Shown: positions 9,099 to 18,551 of the stretch, piece after piece
Position numbering within the stretch: the stretch's first letter is position 1
Layout: every line of letters starts with the position of its first letter
DNA from: an uncultured Agrobacterium sp.
Lineage (GTDB): Bacteria; Pseudomonadota; Alphaproteobacteria; Rhizobiales; Rhizobiaceae
Direction of reading: 5' to 3'
Assembly: GCA_913777615.1 (NCBI GenBank)
Contig: CAJYTK010000006.1
Location: forward strand, 62,001 to 126,000
DNA length: 64,000 nucleotides
Translations under genes and position numbers: made by a program
Notes under the pieces: model-generated
What the model was told of the DNA's origin: nothing
Database searches by the model: none
The model's input: the letters and a program-made list of their open reading frames with translations, nothing else

Positions 9099-9973
9099 AG
9101 AACCTCACGATCACCTCGGGCAGAGCCCTTTTGACCTTGTCCATGGCGAGCTGCGCGGCAGTTCTCAGCTGGCACCTGTGGTCATTCTATATGGAAGCAC
9201 CGTGGACGCGGGATGCTCGTGTCCGGGCGGATATTGTCCGACTGGCACCGGATGTTTCTGGACCGGTTGCGGCGGTTCTGGTCACCGACAATTCTCAGGT
9301 CGAGAAAGGAATGCCCTTATTTCGGATCGAAACGGACCGCTTCGAACTTGCGGTGCGAGAGGCAGAGGCTCAAGTAGAAAGTACGAAAGCTGCGGCGGAT
9401 CTCGCCAGAATTGACTTTGAGCGATATCAGCTGCTCGTGTCGAAAGAAGCAGCGAGCTTGAAAGAGCGGCAACATGCAGAAGGCCAGATGAACCAGGCAG
9501 ATGCCGCCCATCAATCGGCGCTCGTCGCTCTTGATCTGGCGAAGCTAAATCGTGACCGGACACTTGTGAGAGCCCCGGCCTCGGGGAAAATCACGAACTT
9601 CGCTCTCCGTGCCGGCAATTATGTCTCCGCCGGAAATGCGGTCGGAGTGCTGATCGAAAACCAGGCTGTCTACGTGGCGGGGTATTTTGAGGAAACGAAA
9701 ATACCAAAGATCCATATCGGCGACCGGGTGAAGGTCGATATTATGGGAGAGCCGCAATCAGTCGGCGGCCGTGTCGCGGGTATCGCAGCCGGCATCGAAG
9801 ACCGGGAGCGAAGCGAAGCTACGGGCTCGCTTGCAAGCGTGGCTCCGACATTTTCCTGGGTCCGTCTCGCCCAGAGAATTCCAGTGCGTATTGAAATCGA
9901 CAATGTCCCAGACGCCGTTCGGCTAATTGCTGGTAGGACCGCAACGGTATCTGTTGAACCGAATAGCAACTAG
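9095..9973 (+). CDS. HlyD-family periplasmic adaptor (AaeA-like)
   Basis: This is a 292-residue membrane fusion protein. It has an N-terminal anchor (LTLSMASCAAVLSWHLW), a biotinyl-lipoyl-like half motif (VRADIVRLAPDVSGPVAAV), an alpha-helical hairpin near residues 85-150, the second lipoyl half (VRAPASGKITNFALRAGNYV) and a beta-barrel domain. It connects the FUSC pump to an outer-membrane channel. No outer-membrane factor gene is nearby. The start overlaps the DUF1656 stop by four bases. Confidence 0.88.
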   Translation: MKNLTITSGRALLTLSMASCAAVLSWHLWSFYMEAPWTRDARVRADIVRLAPDVSGPVAAVLVTDNSQVEKGMPLFRIETDRFELAVREAEAQVESTKAAADLARIDFERYQLLVSKEAASLKERQHAEGQMNQADAAHQSALVALDLAKLNRDRTLVRAPASGKITNFALRAGNYVSAGNAVGVLIENQAVYVAGYFEETKIPKIHIGDRVKVDIMGEPQSVGGRVAGIAAGIEDRERSEATGSLASVAPTFSWVRLAQRIPVRIEIDNVPDAVRLIAGRTATVSVEPNSN

Positions 9974-10351
9974 GAGGCGCCGCCATCTTACGCTTGGAAC
10001 TGTGATCGCATTCCTACAGCTACGTCACCCTTCGTCCAGCTAACGCTGGATTCGAGGGCTCTACTGCGATGGTCCCTCAATTATGCGGATTTGAGGCATC
10101 TGCAGTGATGGCTTCTATCAATCTGTTAGCCCCCACGGTACAGGGCTCAAACCTTCGACTTGAAAGGAGTCGAACCGAAGACGTGTTTCTGTTTTTGTTT
10201 TCAAGATAGGTAAGAGATTGAAGTCACTTCACAAACGCTTATCCGATATTAATATTGGAACTCGCGTCGCGAAGTGGCTTCTCCCGCTACAATTCAACAG
10301 TCCGCGTGTTCAAAAACGGCATTCGGACACGATGTTGCCCACTATGGTCAC
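9974..10351. other. Intergenic region, 378 bp
   Basis: It separates the efflux operon from the convergent end of the SMC-like gene. I see no convincing gene. A stretch at 10155-10173 resembles a tRNA T-arm complement but does not fold as one. A T-rich segment at 10187-10202 could help termination of the plus-strand operon. Confidence 0.4.
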
Positions 10352-13300
10352 TCATCCAGCCGATGCTGAACGCCCGCCCGCTGAGGCCGAGGAATGCACA
10401 GACCACTCCACGCCGTCCTTCCCGAGACCTAGCAGGCTCAGGGTCACAAAGGGTATCCGACGCGATCGAAACTTTCGCTGCAGAAATTCGGCTTGAGCGA
10501 CGTCATGGGTAGATAACAAAACCTGATATCCCTCACCGGCGACGAGATTACCCATCAGATCTGCGAAGGCCGCGGCGTGGATTGAGTCATTGTGCTGCAA
10601 AGGGTCGTCAAGAATAAGTGCCTTCCACCGCGACCAAGGGAAAGTTAGGCTCGCGGCGCATAACATGCTAACCGCTAGAGCCGCCATTTGACCTTCACTA
10701 TGGACGAGCACCGGATCGATCTCTCCGACAGCCTTCGGCACCTCACCGCCCTTTACAGCGCTCTGCTCAATCTTTTTCCTTTTTACGTGCAGATCGATCC
10801 CTACGCGCGGGTCGCAAAGAATTGCTTGATTAATACGTGACATCAGGAAGCCCAAGGGCTTGATGTATTCGGAGTTAAAGTCTTCCAGCTCAGCGCTAAT
10901 ATCGGCGCTCGCGGCCTTGGCAATCTCTTTGACCTCACGAACGGCGTCCGCGCCGGCCTTTTTCTCGGCTTGAAGCGCCGCGGCGCGCGCCAGTACCTCG
11001 TCGCGTGTCGCGTTGGGAGGGCCATCAACCTGCTCTCGAATTTGGTCGAGCACCGCCCTGTGGCTGACCTGTCGTGACCAAGCCAGACGCCCTTCACGCA
11101 GGCGCCCAAGGTTCGCTGCCGCCTCTTTTACGGCAAGTCTCAAAGTGCCGATGGAGCCCTCGACAACTTGAACCGCCGCAAGATCTGGGACCGGGCCAAA
11201 CTGTTTAAGACCAAGCCAATCGTCGCTGACCCTGCGCTGCGCCTCATCAAGGTCGTGCTTACGAGTATCAATCTCGCCCATCCGCGCTCTTAAGCCGGCG
11301 AACTCCCCCTCCAAGGCACCAGCAGCGGTGTCGGCCTCGGTTAGTGCCCTTGATGCAGAAGCGAACGCCTCCTCCCTCCGCAGTTTTTCTGCCTCGGCCT
11401 CCCGAAGCATCCTCGAAAGGTCGTGGGGCTCGATAGCATCCTCCGTCCCCATAGCAGAAGTGGCGCTTCCCTCGTCTACCCTGGCCCGCTCGAGCGAAAC
11501 GGCAAGATCTGCTGCCGCGCGAGTGGCTGCATTGAGTCTCCGTTGGGCTTTATCTCTTTCGCGAACTGCGCGAGAGTAGTCGGCGCTCGATGTCTGAGCG
11601 TCAAGGGCGGGGTGTGTTTGCCAACGCTGCTTTAGCCGGCGCCTCGCACTTACGGTGGCGATCATTTCAACCAAATGCCCCCGGGTCACGGCAAGATCGA
11701 TTGGCGTTTCACTCGGACCGCCATCAAGTCGGGAAATCAGCCTAACTAGCTGCTCTCGCTCGACGTTCAAGTCTGCGCGCGCCGAACGGATTGCCGCGCG
11801 CGCGACACGCAATTGTTGGAGCTCGGAATTGCGAGCCGCTAGAGCGGCGGACAGGCTCTTGAGTGTCTCTTCTTGTGCAAAAAGCGCAGGTGCAAGGCGC
11901 TCCGCAGCAGTCGAAACCCGAGCCTGCAACGCCGCCGCGTCGTCAAAATGAGTTGCGCAAACCGGGCAGTCGCACCCATCAGAGGGCAGATGGCTAGCGA
12001 TTGATGCGATTGCAATCGACATTGTGTCGACTGTCTCCCGAAGACTTTTGACGACAGCATCTTGTGCGTTGACGCTGTCAGTCGCGGCTGCCACCATTTG
12101 TTCGCTACGCGTCAGGGCCGCATCAACGTCCGGATTGCTCGCTTCAAGTTCAGCGAGCGCGGCCGACGTTCCCTCAATATTGTCTTTACAGACAACTGCC
12201 TGCTCGACTGTCGACACCTTGTCACGTAAGCGATCTATCTCTTTATCGAATTGCTCGATCTCACCACTTACCCGTTGCGAGATCTGTCGCCTTCTCTCGG
12301 CAATCGTGACCTCACTCTCCGTTGATCTCTTCGCCTGATCGGCGTCCGCTCTTGCAATCAATGCGTCGCGATACTCACTATCCAGCCGGACAACAAGGGT
12401 TCGCGCGTCATGCAGAGCGCAAAGTCGGGATAAGGCCGTTGATGCGCTGACAACCCGCTGCTGATGGGTCGCAACGTCGTTTCTGCGATCGCTTTGTAGC
12501 TTTCGCGCCTGCGCTAGCTGGTCTCCAAGCGCATCAATTCGTTTCTGCGTCGATGCGCGTGATGCTGCCACTTCGGCAAGGTCCGTCAGAACGCGCTGAA
12601 GCTCACCGTGAAGCCGCCTCGCATCCTCGATCTGGGCCTCTGCCGAAAAACAGTCGCGCTCGATGCGATCGATCGTAGCTTGTAGCCTCTCAATTGTCGG
12701 CACGTCGAGATCAGCAGGCGATGCGTCAACCCCTTGAGCGTCGAATTGGGCCCGCGCGAGCTGCACCGCAATCCGCCGAGCCTCCGCTCGCACAGCGGCA
12801 TCATCCAAAGCGCCTGAAATCCGTGCTTCAAGCCACAGCGCGGACTCCTGCTCCACAAGATCGCCCAAGCTCTTCGCGTCTCGCTCAAACGCTTCTATTT
12901 GCCGAGCGTAGGCGCGAACAACCGATGTATTTCCCTGACCGTGCAGAGCATTGGAAATTGCTTCGATTGCTGTGCTCTGCGCGGCCTCCTTAAGAATATC
13001 GAAGCGTTCGCTCGACTTGCGATAGGTCAACCGCGAAAGTGTCGACTGCCCGAGAAAATGGGTCAGCAAGAGATAGCGCTGCAGCTCCGAGATACGTTGC
13101 TGCCATGCAGGAGCGCGCAGAAAGCCAGTGATATCAGGAACGTTGCCGCCAAGCTGTGAAGCAGTCGATTTAGCGGACAGCAAGCTTCGTTCGATGGTGC
13201 TTTCGTCCGAAAAGACCATCGTCGTACTTGTCGGCCCTGGTTCTCCCTCCCGCCACCGGCACAGGTAAGTGCCTGGCTTGTTCACGCCGGTCGCATCTCG

Positions 13301-13477
13301 GAAATGGTCGATGCGGTCGGAGAGAGCCCATTCGAGCGCATCGAACAGAGAGGATTTGCCTAGGCCGTTACTGCCATGAACGATAAGCACTCCCGGCTCA
13401 GGCGGGAGCTCCACATCGAGCGTGGCGAAACTGCGGAACTGCCGAAGTGAGACTTGCTTCAGATATAGTGGTGTCAT
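10352..13477 (-). CDS. SMC/Rad50-like ABC ATPase (ABC-3C-type candidate)
   Basis: This is a 1041-residue ATPase. The N-terminal head has LRQFRSFATLDVELP and Walker A GSNGLGKSS (residues 35-43). Long coiled coils flank a hook-like CDCPVC motif near residue 500. The C-terminal head has Walker B ALILDDPLQHND and an H-loop STHDVAQAEFL. This is the SbcC/Rad50/SMC layout with a short Zn-hook-like apex. It is the last gene of a three-gene operon with four-base overlaps (ATGA at 13474-13477). Rad50-like ATPases in such operons usually sense or clamp foreign DNA. SbcD nuclease is absent, so it is not ordinary SbcCD. Confidence 0.85.
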   Translation of the reverse strand: MTPLYLKQVSLRQFRSFATLDVELPPEPGVLIVHGSNGLGKSSLFDALEWALSDRIDHFRDATGVNKPGTYLCRWREGEPGPTSTTMVFSDESTIERSLLSAKSTASQLGGNVPDITGFLRAPAWQQRISELQRYLLLTHFLGQSTLSRLTYRKSSERFDILKEAAQSTAIEAISNALHGQGNTSVVRAYARQIEAFERDAKSLGDLVEQESALWLEARISGALDDAAVRAEARRIAVQLARAQFDAQGVDASPADLDVPTIERLQATIDRIERDCFSAEAQIEDARRLHGELQRVLTDLAEVAASRASTQKRIDALGDQLAQARKLQSDRRNDVATHQQRVVSASTALSRLCALHDARTLVVRLDSEYRDALIARADADQAKRSTESEVTIAERRRQISQRVSGEIEQFDKEIDRLRDKVSTVEQAVVCKDNIEGTSAALAELEASNPDVDAALTRSEQMVAAATDSVNAQDAVVKSLRETVDTMSIAIASIASHLPSDGCDCPVCATHFDDAAALQARVSTAAERLAPALFAQEETLKSLSAALAARNSELQQLRVARAAIRSARADLNVEREQLVRLISRLDGGPSETPIDLAVTRGHLVEMIATVSARRRLKQRWQTHPALDAQTSSADYSRAVRERDKAQRRLNAATRAAADLAVSLERARVDEGSATSAMGTEDAIEPHDLSRMLREAEAEKLRREEAFASASRALTEADTAAGALEGEFAGLRARMGEIDTRKHDLDEAQRRVSDDWLGLKQFGPVPDLAAVQVVEGSIGTLRLAVKEAAANLGRLREGRLAWSRQVSHRAVLDQIREQVDGPPNATRDEVLARAAALQAEKKAGADAVREVKEIAKAASADISAELEDFNSEYIKPLGFLMSRINQAILCDPRVGIDLHVKRKKIEQSAVKGGEVPKAVGEIDPVLVHSEGQMAALAVSMLCAASLTFPWSRWKALILDDPLQHNDSIHAAAFADLMGNLVAGEGYQVLLSTHDVAQAEFLQRKFRSRRIPFVTLSLLGLGKDGVEWSVHSSASAGGRSASAG

Positions 13478-14121
13478 TCGGCGTCCCCCCGAGCGGCAAC
13501 CAACTGCGAGATCAGTCCGTCAGGGTCATCCTTGTAGGTATCGGCAAGTTCGACCCATCGTCCGGCCGCTGGCTCGGACAGTCCATGTCTGACGAGGATC
13601 CGCTCAGCCAGCCCTTGGTTATGGTCGAGTGGCGCGTTAAGTACCGCGTCAAGCGAGCGCCAGGGTTGAGCCAGGAATGTTCGTGCGAGGAAATGCTCGT
13701 AGGAAGCATCCAAATCATCGGTGTCTGGCATCCAGATCACTTTCCGACAGACCGTCTCGTCCCTTTCAGCCAGGTCGATGATACCGCGCCAGTCAGCTTG
13801 CGATCCAGTCGTTGTCACGCACAACATGATGTGTGCGTTGATCACCTCCTCAGCGCGCATGTAGGATCGCGCGATCACCATCTGGTTATGCAACGCCTTC
13901 AGCGATATCTGCATTTCCTCGCTGCTTTTAAGCGCAATCGGAGCGACCAACGCCGGGTAGGCGCCAAGCCGCAGCCCGATCGCGTTTTCAGGAAGCGATG
14001 CAGCAGATGCGTCCTGTCGTCCTCTGAATTTGGGCGAAACGAAATCTGTCTCAATCGCTGCAAACCATCCAATTCTTTGGGCTGACGCAATCAGCTTGTC
14101 TCGAAGAATGTCAGGAGTCAT
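13474..14121 (-). CDS. Small middle component of an ABC-3C-like operon
   Basis: This is a 215-residue alpha/beta protein starting at ATG 14121, which overlaps the upstream stop by four bases; it overlaps the ATPase start likewise. It has no catalytic motif I can name. The run IIDLAERDETVCRKVIW looks like the conserved D-x2-VCRK segment of ABC-3C middle component 1 proteins as I remember them; that assignment is tentative. By position and size it would be the adaptor linking the ATPase to the large third component. Confidence 0.6.
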   Translation of the reverse strand: MTPDILRDKLIASAQRIGWFAAIETDFVSPKFRGRQDASAASLPENAIGLRLGAYPALVAPIALKSSEEMQISLKALHNQMVIARSYMRAEEVINAHIMLCVTTTGSQADWRGIIDLAERDETVCRKVIWMPDTDDLDASYEHFLARTFLAQPWRSLDAVLNAPLDHNQGLAERILVRHGLSEPAAGRWVELADTYKDDPDGLISQLVAARGDAE

Positions 14122-16490
14122 TTGGCAAGCTCCTCCAATTCCTTGTCTTGCCTCGCGCGTAGCGCTGCAAATTCGACTTCCACGGCGGCTCTCCAGACCG
14201 TTACATCGTCCGTCAAACGTGCACGCCATTGCTTGTCATTACGAATCACCACGGGGCGTACGCGCCTCGCCGCCGCCATTCCCAACGCGGGCTTGCCACC
14301 ATCGAGAACACGGCCGGGTGGATCCAAAACTTCAACTTCGGCCGAGCCCGACAGTATCAGTGCATCGACATCCCACTGATCGGGCTGGTCCCAAATCGCG
14401 ATAGGCTGCTGCCCAACCATCTGGCAACCCGAGCCCAACGCCACCGCATTGTGGCTGAATTTAAGATTGCCACGATCAACAAGGGCCGGCTTGAGAGGCT
14501 CTCCGTAATGCGTCGCGAGCATCAGCACGAGTGCCGTCGCGAGATACTGAATCGTAGCATGATCGCCGCTCCAAGGCGAACGCTCATCCTGTTCGACATT
14601 CGCGAGCCATCGAAGAAAAGCGGCCAGAAGCGCCTTGTCGGCACGCAAAGAGGCATGCCAAGCTGTCCAAGTCGGTTCGATCGCATCCGCGATCGACGCA
14701 TGAAGCGGACCCAGTGTCTCGCATTGCCGGCTGACTAAGGCCGCTCTGACCCGCTCGTCCAATAAACGAAGTAGGCAGGCGTCGATGGCCTGGTCCAGCC
14801 CCGTAACGTCAAGCGTGATCGCAGGATAGTGTGACACTGCAGACGGCACGGGATCAATCGTTGGAACGAGCTTCTGCCACTCAACCAGCCCATCCGGCCC
14901 GGCCACGAGCATAATGCGGCCACCGCTTGCTCGCGCCAGCCGAACAATGTCAGAAGAGCCCGCGATCTTGTCCGGCGTCACGGCGAGGTGCAGAATGACA
15001 TTACCAGCCAGTCGTTCGCATTGCTCGGCGATTTCCAAAAGACGCCGACTTCCTCGCTCGATCGGAACGTGAGCAGCCGGGTCGCTGCCGATCACTAGCG
15101 TCGCCCGTGCTGCAGCAAGATTGGCTAGCGAGGCCTGCTGCGATGCGTGGTCCTCGAGCTTCGCGATCCGCAGCGCCTCGAAGAAATCGTAGGTTTCGCT
15201 GTCAAGAACCGGGGGCAAATTGAGGTGCGGCTGTGCCGCCAATAGCTCCGTCACATGCGCCTTGTATGCCTGGAAGTGTGCGCCAGCAGCGGCGTAGCGC
15301 ACTGCCCGATTAGGACCGTGACGCAGGATCACATGCTCATGCGTTTCGGTCAGCGGTACTCCACCGACAGTGAGTCCGCTGACCTGAAAACCTTCCGCGC
15401 TCGCAACGACATCTGTGACTTGTCCAGCACTGCGCTGCACTGGACGATCCGCCTGCTTCGCGGCCTCCAGAACCGCAAACACCATCACCTGATTGAGCTG
15501 CGATGCTTTTGTCGCAGCAAACAGCGGACCCGAACTGTTTATGGTCACCCGGCGATCAGATCGCAAGATTTGGCTGAGTCTATCGATTACGCCCCACTCG
15601 TCGAATAGCGGAAGGAGTTGGGCCTTAAACGCTGGCTCTAGGTCAGCTCCAACAGCGGCGCCGGCACATGCCGCTTCTGTCGTGACGCGAAGCGCATCGT
15701 CAGAAAAGTAATTCAAGAACCGTCGCGTAAAGCCGACATGGTCAAAATCCTGAACCAGGAGATTCAATAGGTCAGTAAGCCCTCCATCTCCATTGCCACT
15801 GACGATGTAAGTCGCTGGGCTGTGCGGTTCGGCTGCCGCTGACCCAGTCGAATTCTGTTTCCAATAGTGAACGGGTACAGCCGCCCCGCAAGAGATCTCG
15901 TCGCCGAAACCGATCGCGAGGACGACATGGTCAAATTGGCGATAATTGACGGCGCCGTTGAACGTCAGTCCAAGCCGCCACCGTGCACCTACCTTATCTA
16001 AGGATGTAAGAAGGTGCGCCGACTTGAACTCAAGGTTTTTCAGGCGTGCCACTGCGGCATCAAAATCGGCCTGAAGTCGCGCGCAAACCGCACCGCCATT
16101 GTTCGCCGACCAATCCAAAATCGGTAAACCGGCTCGATCATCCAACGATCCGAGGCCCGGCCACTCATAGATATGGGGATGAAGCAGTCGCGGGGACGCA
16201 CTTTGTAGCTGTAAAATCGACGCCGCCGGGTCGTACAACATCACGTCATTGCCAAGGAGTGCTAAACCAAGCGCTGCAGTCACGCCTGCAGCGCCGGCAC
16301 CAACGACGGCAATGTTGTCGTTGGCCTTCAGGTTGCCTGGACGGCTTAGAGCGTGTGCAAGGCGTAGCGCGCGCACCTGTTGCGAGTAAAATGTGATACG
16401 CCTATCGAATGCTCCAATGAAATGGAGGCCGTTCTCGGCAGGACTCTGTGCAACCTGAAGCCAGTCATCAAACGAGATAGGGACTGTCAT
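14118..16490 (-). CDS. Large FAD/NAD(P)-binding protein, third component
   Basis: This is a 790-residue protein from ATG 16490; the frame is open to 16517. The region around residues 59-85 has a textbook dinucleotide-binding fold, IAVVGAGAAGVTAALGLALLG, followed by an acidic end of strand 2 (LYDPA). VVLAIGFGDE near residue 190 is the second half of an FAD domain, so the first 400 residues look like a flavin-dependent oxidoreductase or an NAD-binding fold derived from one. The remaining 390 residues match no domain I know. First gene of the operon with the middle component and SMC-like ATPase. Whether it oxidises a substrate or cleaves a cofactor cannot be told from sequence. Confidence 0.7.
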   Translation of the reverse strand: MTVPISFDDWLQVAQSPAENGLHFIGAFDRRITFYSQQVRALRLAHALSRPGNLKANDNIAVVGAGAAGVTAALGLALLGNDVMLYDPAASILQLQSASPRLLHPHIYEWPGLGSLDDRAGLPILDWSANNGGAVCARLQADFDAAVARLKNLEFKSAHLLTSLDKVGARWRLGLTFNGAVNYRQFDHVVLAIGFGDEISCGAAVPVHYWKQNSTGSAAAEPHSPATYIVSGNGDGGLTDLLNLLVQDFDHVGFTRRFLNYFSDDALRVTTEAACAGAAVGADLEPAFKAQLLPLFDEWGVIDRLSQILRSDRRVTINSSGPLFAATKASQLNQVMVFAVLEAAKQADRPVQRSAGQVTDVVASAEGFQVSGLTVGGVPLTETHEHVILRHGPNRAVRYAAAGAHFQAYKAHVTELLAAQPHLNLPPVLDSETYDFFEALRIAKLEDHASQQASLANLAAARATLVIGSDPAAHVPIERGSRRLLEIAEQCERLAGNVILHLAVTPDKIAGSSDIVRLARASGGRIMLVAGPDGLVEWQKLVPTIDPVPSAVSHYPAITLDVTGLDQAIDACLLRLLDERVRAALVSRQCETLGPLHASIADAIEPTWTAWHASLRADKALLAAFLRWLANVEQDERSPWSGDHATIQYLATALVLMLATHYGEPLKPALVDRGNLKFSHNAVALGSGCQMVGQQPIAIWDQPDQWDVDALILSGSAEVEVLDPPGRVLDGGKPALGMAAARRVRPVVIRNDKQWRARLTDDVTVWRAAVEVEFAALRARQDKELEELAK

Positions 16491-17195
16491 ACCATACCAA
16501 CAACATGAGGCTTGCACATTAGCAATGTCACCAATTCGAACCTCGATTGCCTCGTATGTCCCGAAATCCCAGTCATCTCCACTCCCTCTCGGTTATGAGC
16601 TTGCGTTATTCCCTCAAATGGCAATGTCCATACAACGCTGCTTGGGAGGTAAATTTATCCAGGCTTCTTCCAAGAGAAACCGTCGATGATTACTTCGCCC
16701 TAGTCTTCCTGCTGTATTGTAGAACCATCTCTGTCGGGCAAACTTTCTCAGATCGAGATTCTTGTAAGGTGACTACAGGTTGTTTTTCAAGGTGGTAAAG
16801 GGCCAAGTTGAACAATTTCTGAGTACTGGAACGGCATTAAGCGCTGGTGGCTTGACAGTGCATCGAATGCTTGTTTTCTTTTAGCATGCTCACTTGCGCT
16901 CCGCGAAACGAGTAGTCGATACGATCCCCGACAACATTGAGCGAGTGAACTTCCGTTTAAGAATCCGGGAATTTCGGCAAAGGCGGGATCCGGAAGGCGC
17001 AAAGAAGCGACCGAGACTAAGGCGCGGTCTTCTGAACTATTGCAACAGGCTAAGCCAATCTGTGGAGCTGCGGGTCGGACACGAACCTTTTGATGTTCAG
17101 GTCCGATTTCGACCGCTAAAGTGGTCAGTCCAGCGGTTGCAATGGCGGCCGGTTTTGGGATGGCTTAGAATGGGCCGTAATGCAAGGAGATCGGT
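16491..17195. other. Intergenic region, about 700 bp
   Basis: It lies between the start of the FAD-protein operon (minus) and acpS (plus), so it must hold divergent promoters. TTGACA at 16852-16857 is a possible -35 box for rightward transcription; the -10 is not clear. Frames of 70-120 codons exist on both strands (for example 16894-17256) but show no family features. The DNA is more AT-rich than its surroundings around 16600-16900. Confidence 0.35.
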
Positions 17196-17570
17196 TTGGC
17201 AGTCATCGGACACGGCGTTGATCTCGTTGACGTTGAGGAGGTCGCGGCACTTCTGAAATTGTCAGGCGATTTTCTTGATCGATGCTTCACGGAGGCCGAA
17301 CGTCGGCGCCTCACCGAGATTGCGGCTTCTCCCGAGCGTATCGCAGCAAGATTTGCAGCGAAAGAGGCAGTCCTAAAATGTCTCGGAAAGGGATTCGGGG
17401 ACGGCATATCCTTTCAAGATGTCGAGGTGTTCACCCATCAATCTGGAGCACCATTTGTGGTCCTCCACGGCAAGGCTCGCGAACTTTCTCAAAGTCTCGG
17501 AGTGGGTACTTGGTTCGTGAGCCTAAGCCACGATGGGGGGAAAGCCATTGCCAGCGTTATTGCCACCTAA
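17196..17570 (+). CDS. acpS: Holo-ACP synthase-like phosphopantetheinyl transferase
   Basis: This is a 124-residue AcpS-type PPTase. The motifs are GHGVDLVDVEEV near the N-terminus (Mg-binding Asp) and FAAKEAVLKCLGKG (Glu/Lys of the active site), with SLSHDGGKAIA at the end. It transfers 4'-phosphopantetheine from CoA to a carrier protein. The start is TTG 17196, preceded by AAGGAG at good spacing. It is an accessory copy; no carrier protein or synthase gene is near. Its last 48 bases overlap the convergent MazG gene. Confidence 0.85.
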   Translation: MAVIGHGVDLVDVEEVAALLKLSGDFLDRCFTEAERRRLTEIAASPERIAARFAAKEAVLKCLGKGFGDGISFQDVEVFTHQSGAPFVVLHGKARELSQSLGVGTWFVSLSHDGGKAIASVIAT

Positions 17571-18485
17571 TTCAGCAAAATTGCCTTCATCGCGGTCGTC
17601 ACCATCAATCGGCGCACTGTAAGCGATGACGCGTGCGTCAAGATCAATATGAACCGAACCGCCTCGGTTCGCGAACATCAGCCTCCAGATTTCAAAACCC
17701 TTGAAGATCGCGGCTTCCCAGTCGGCCAGAGCGCAGTGGCCGACCTCAAGGTGGCCGACCATGCTCTTAATCGTTTTCAGGAGGCCATAGTCGACCTGAT
17801 CAACACCCGCCAAAAAGTTATGGTCGCGTGCGTAGTCGAAAGTCAGCGCGACAACGGCCTCTTCAAGGATGCGTGCACGTCCACCATCTTCCACCTCATC
17901 CAACAGGGGCTGGCTCTTCCGTTTGCGCTTCAGGAAGGCCCTTAAGTTAGGTGACCAGCCAAGAAAGGCTGCATATGCAAGGTGGAACACGTCATGGTAT
18001 CTATATCCGTCAGAGTCATAAGCATTATCGCCTAATGGAGAGCCAATGCGCTCGCCGTTGACTGAAATCTCTACCATCGGACGACCGCCGATGGTTATTT
18101 CTGTAAATTGGACATCCATCTGACGCGGAAGTCGCTCAGTCTCAATGCAAGCCTCATCGAAGCTGGGTTTATGGTTGTTAGCCGCATTCCAACGCTCCCT
18201 AACCTTCACGAGATTAAGCCTTGCGACATCATCGAGGTCGAGATCGAATTTGCTTGCTACGTTAGCGAGATACCACAATAGGTCGCCCAACTCTTCGGAT
18301 ACTCGGTCTTTGAAAAGCCTATGCGCCTCCCCGTCACGCAGGTGCTTCTTATATTCGCTTAGAAGCTGGCCAGCCTCCCCCGCCAGTCCAAGCATCGGTA
18401 TAATCAAGGCATCAGGGCCGAGTTTTCCGGTTGCGGCTGACACGTCGGTACTTAGTGCTTCAACTTGATAGGTTCTGAAGTCCAT
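17523..18485 (-). CDS. MazG-like NTP pyrophosphohydrolase with C-terminal extension
   Basis: This is a 320-residue protein. Residues 30-100 are a MazG-type all-alpha NTP-PPase (GLAGEAGQLLSEYKKHL and SEELGDLLWYLANVA, the EExxD metal site). Residues 115-300 form a second domain with DGYRYHDVFHLAYAAFLGW and LKRKRKSQPLL, which I associate with the MazG_C extension found in phage and bacterial base-modification clusters. It probably hydrolyses a (modified) dNTP to the monophosphate. AGGAG precedes the ATG. It is 66 bp downstream of the HMUDK-like gene in the same direction. Confidence 0.8.
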   Translation of the reverse strand: MDFRTYQVEALSTDVSAATGKLGPDALIIPMLGLAGEAGQLLSEYKKHLRDGEAHRLFKDRVSEELGDLLWYLANVASKFDLDLDDVARLNLVKVRERWNAANNHKPSFDEACIETERLPRQMDVQFTEITIGGRPMVEISVNGERIGSPLGDNAYDSDGYRYHDVFHLAYAAFLGWSPNLRAFLKRKRKSQPLLDEVEDGGRARILEEAVVALTFDYARDHNFLAGVDQVDYGLLKTIKSMVGHLEVGHCALADWEAAIFKGFEIWRLMFANRGGSVHIDLDARVIAYSAPIDGDDRDEGNFAELGGNNAGNGFPPIVA

Positions 18486-18551
18486 TCCTCGCTCCTAACG
18501 AATATTGTTGAACGGAGGCCTCTTTCATCTGTTAATCGAGCGGCTCGCGAT

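Noticed and set aside
10155-10173. CTTGAAAGGAGTCGAACCG, tRNA T-arm-like, with a near copy at 47604-47622; possible att sites
   Set aside because: No acceptor or anticodon stems fit around either, and a 19-base match with one mismatch in 64 kb can arise by chance.
10352-13477. SbcC call for the large ATPase
   Set aside because: No sbcD nuclease beside it and a three-gene overlapping layout unlike sbcDC.
16894-17256. 120-codon plus-strand frame overlapping acpS
   Set aside because: No family features, no ribosome site, overlaps the start of a well supported gene.
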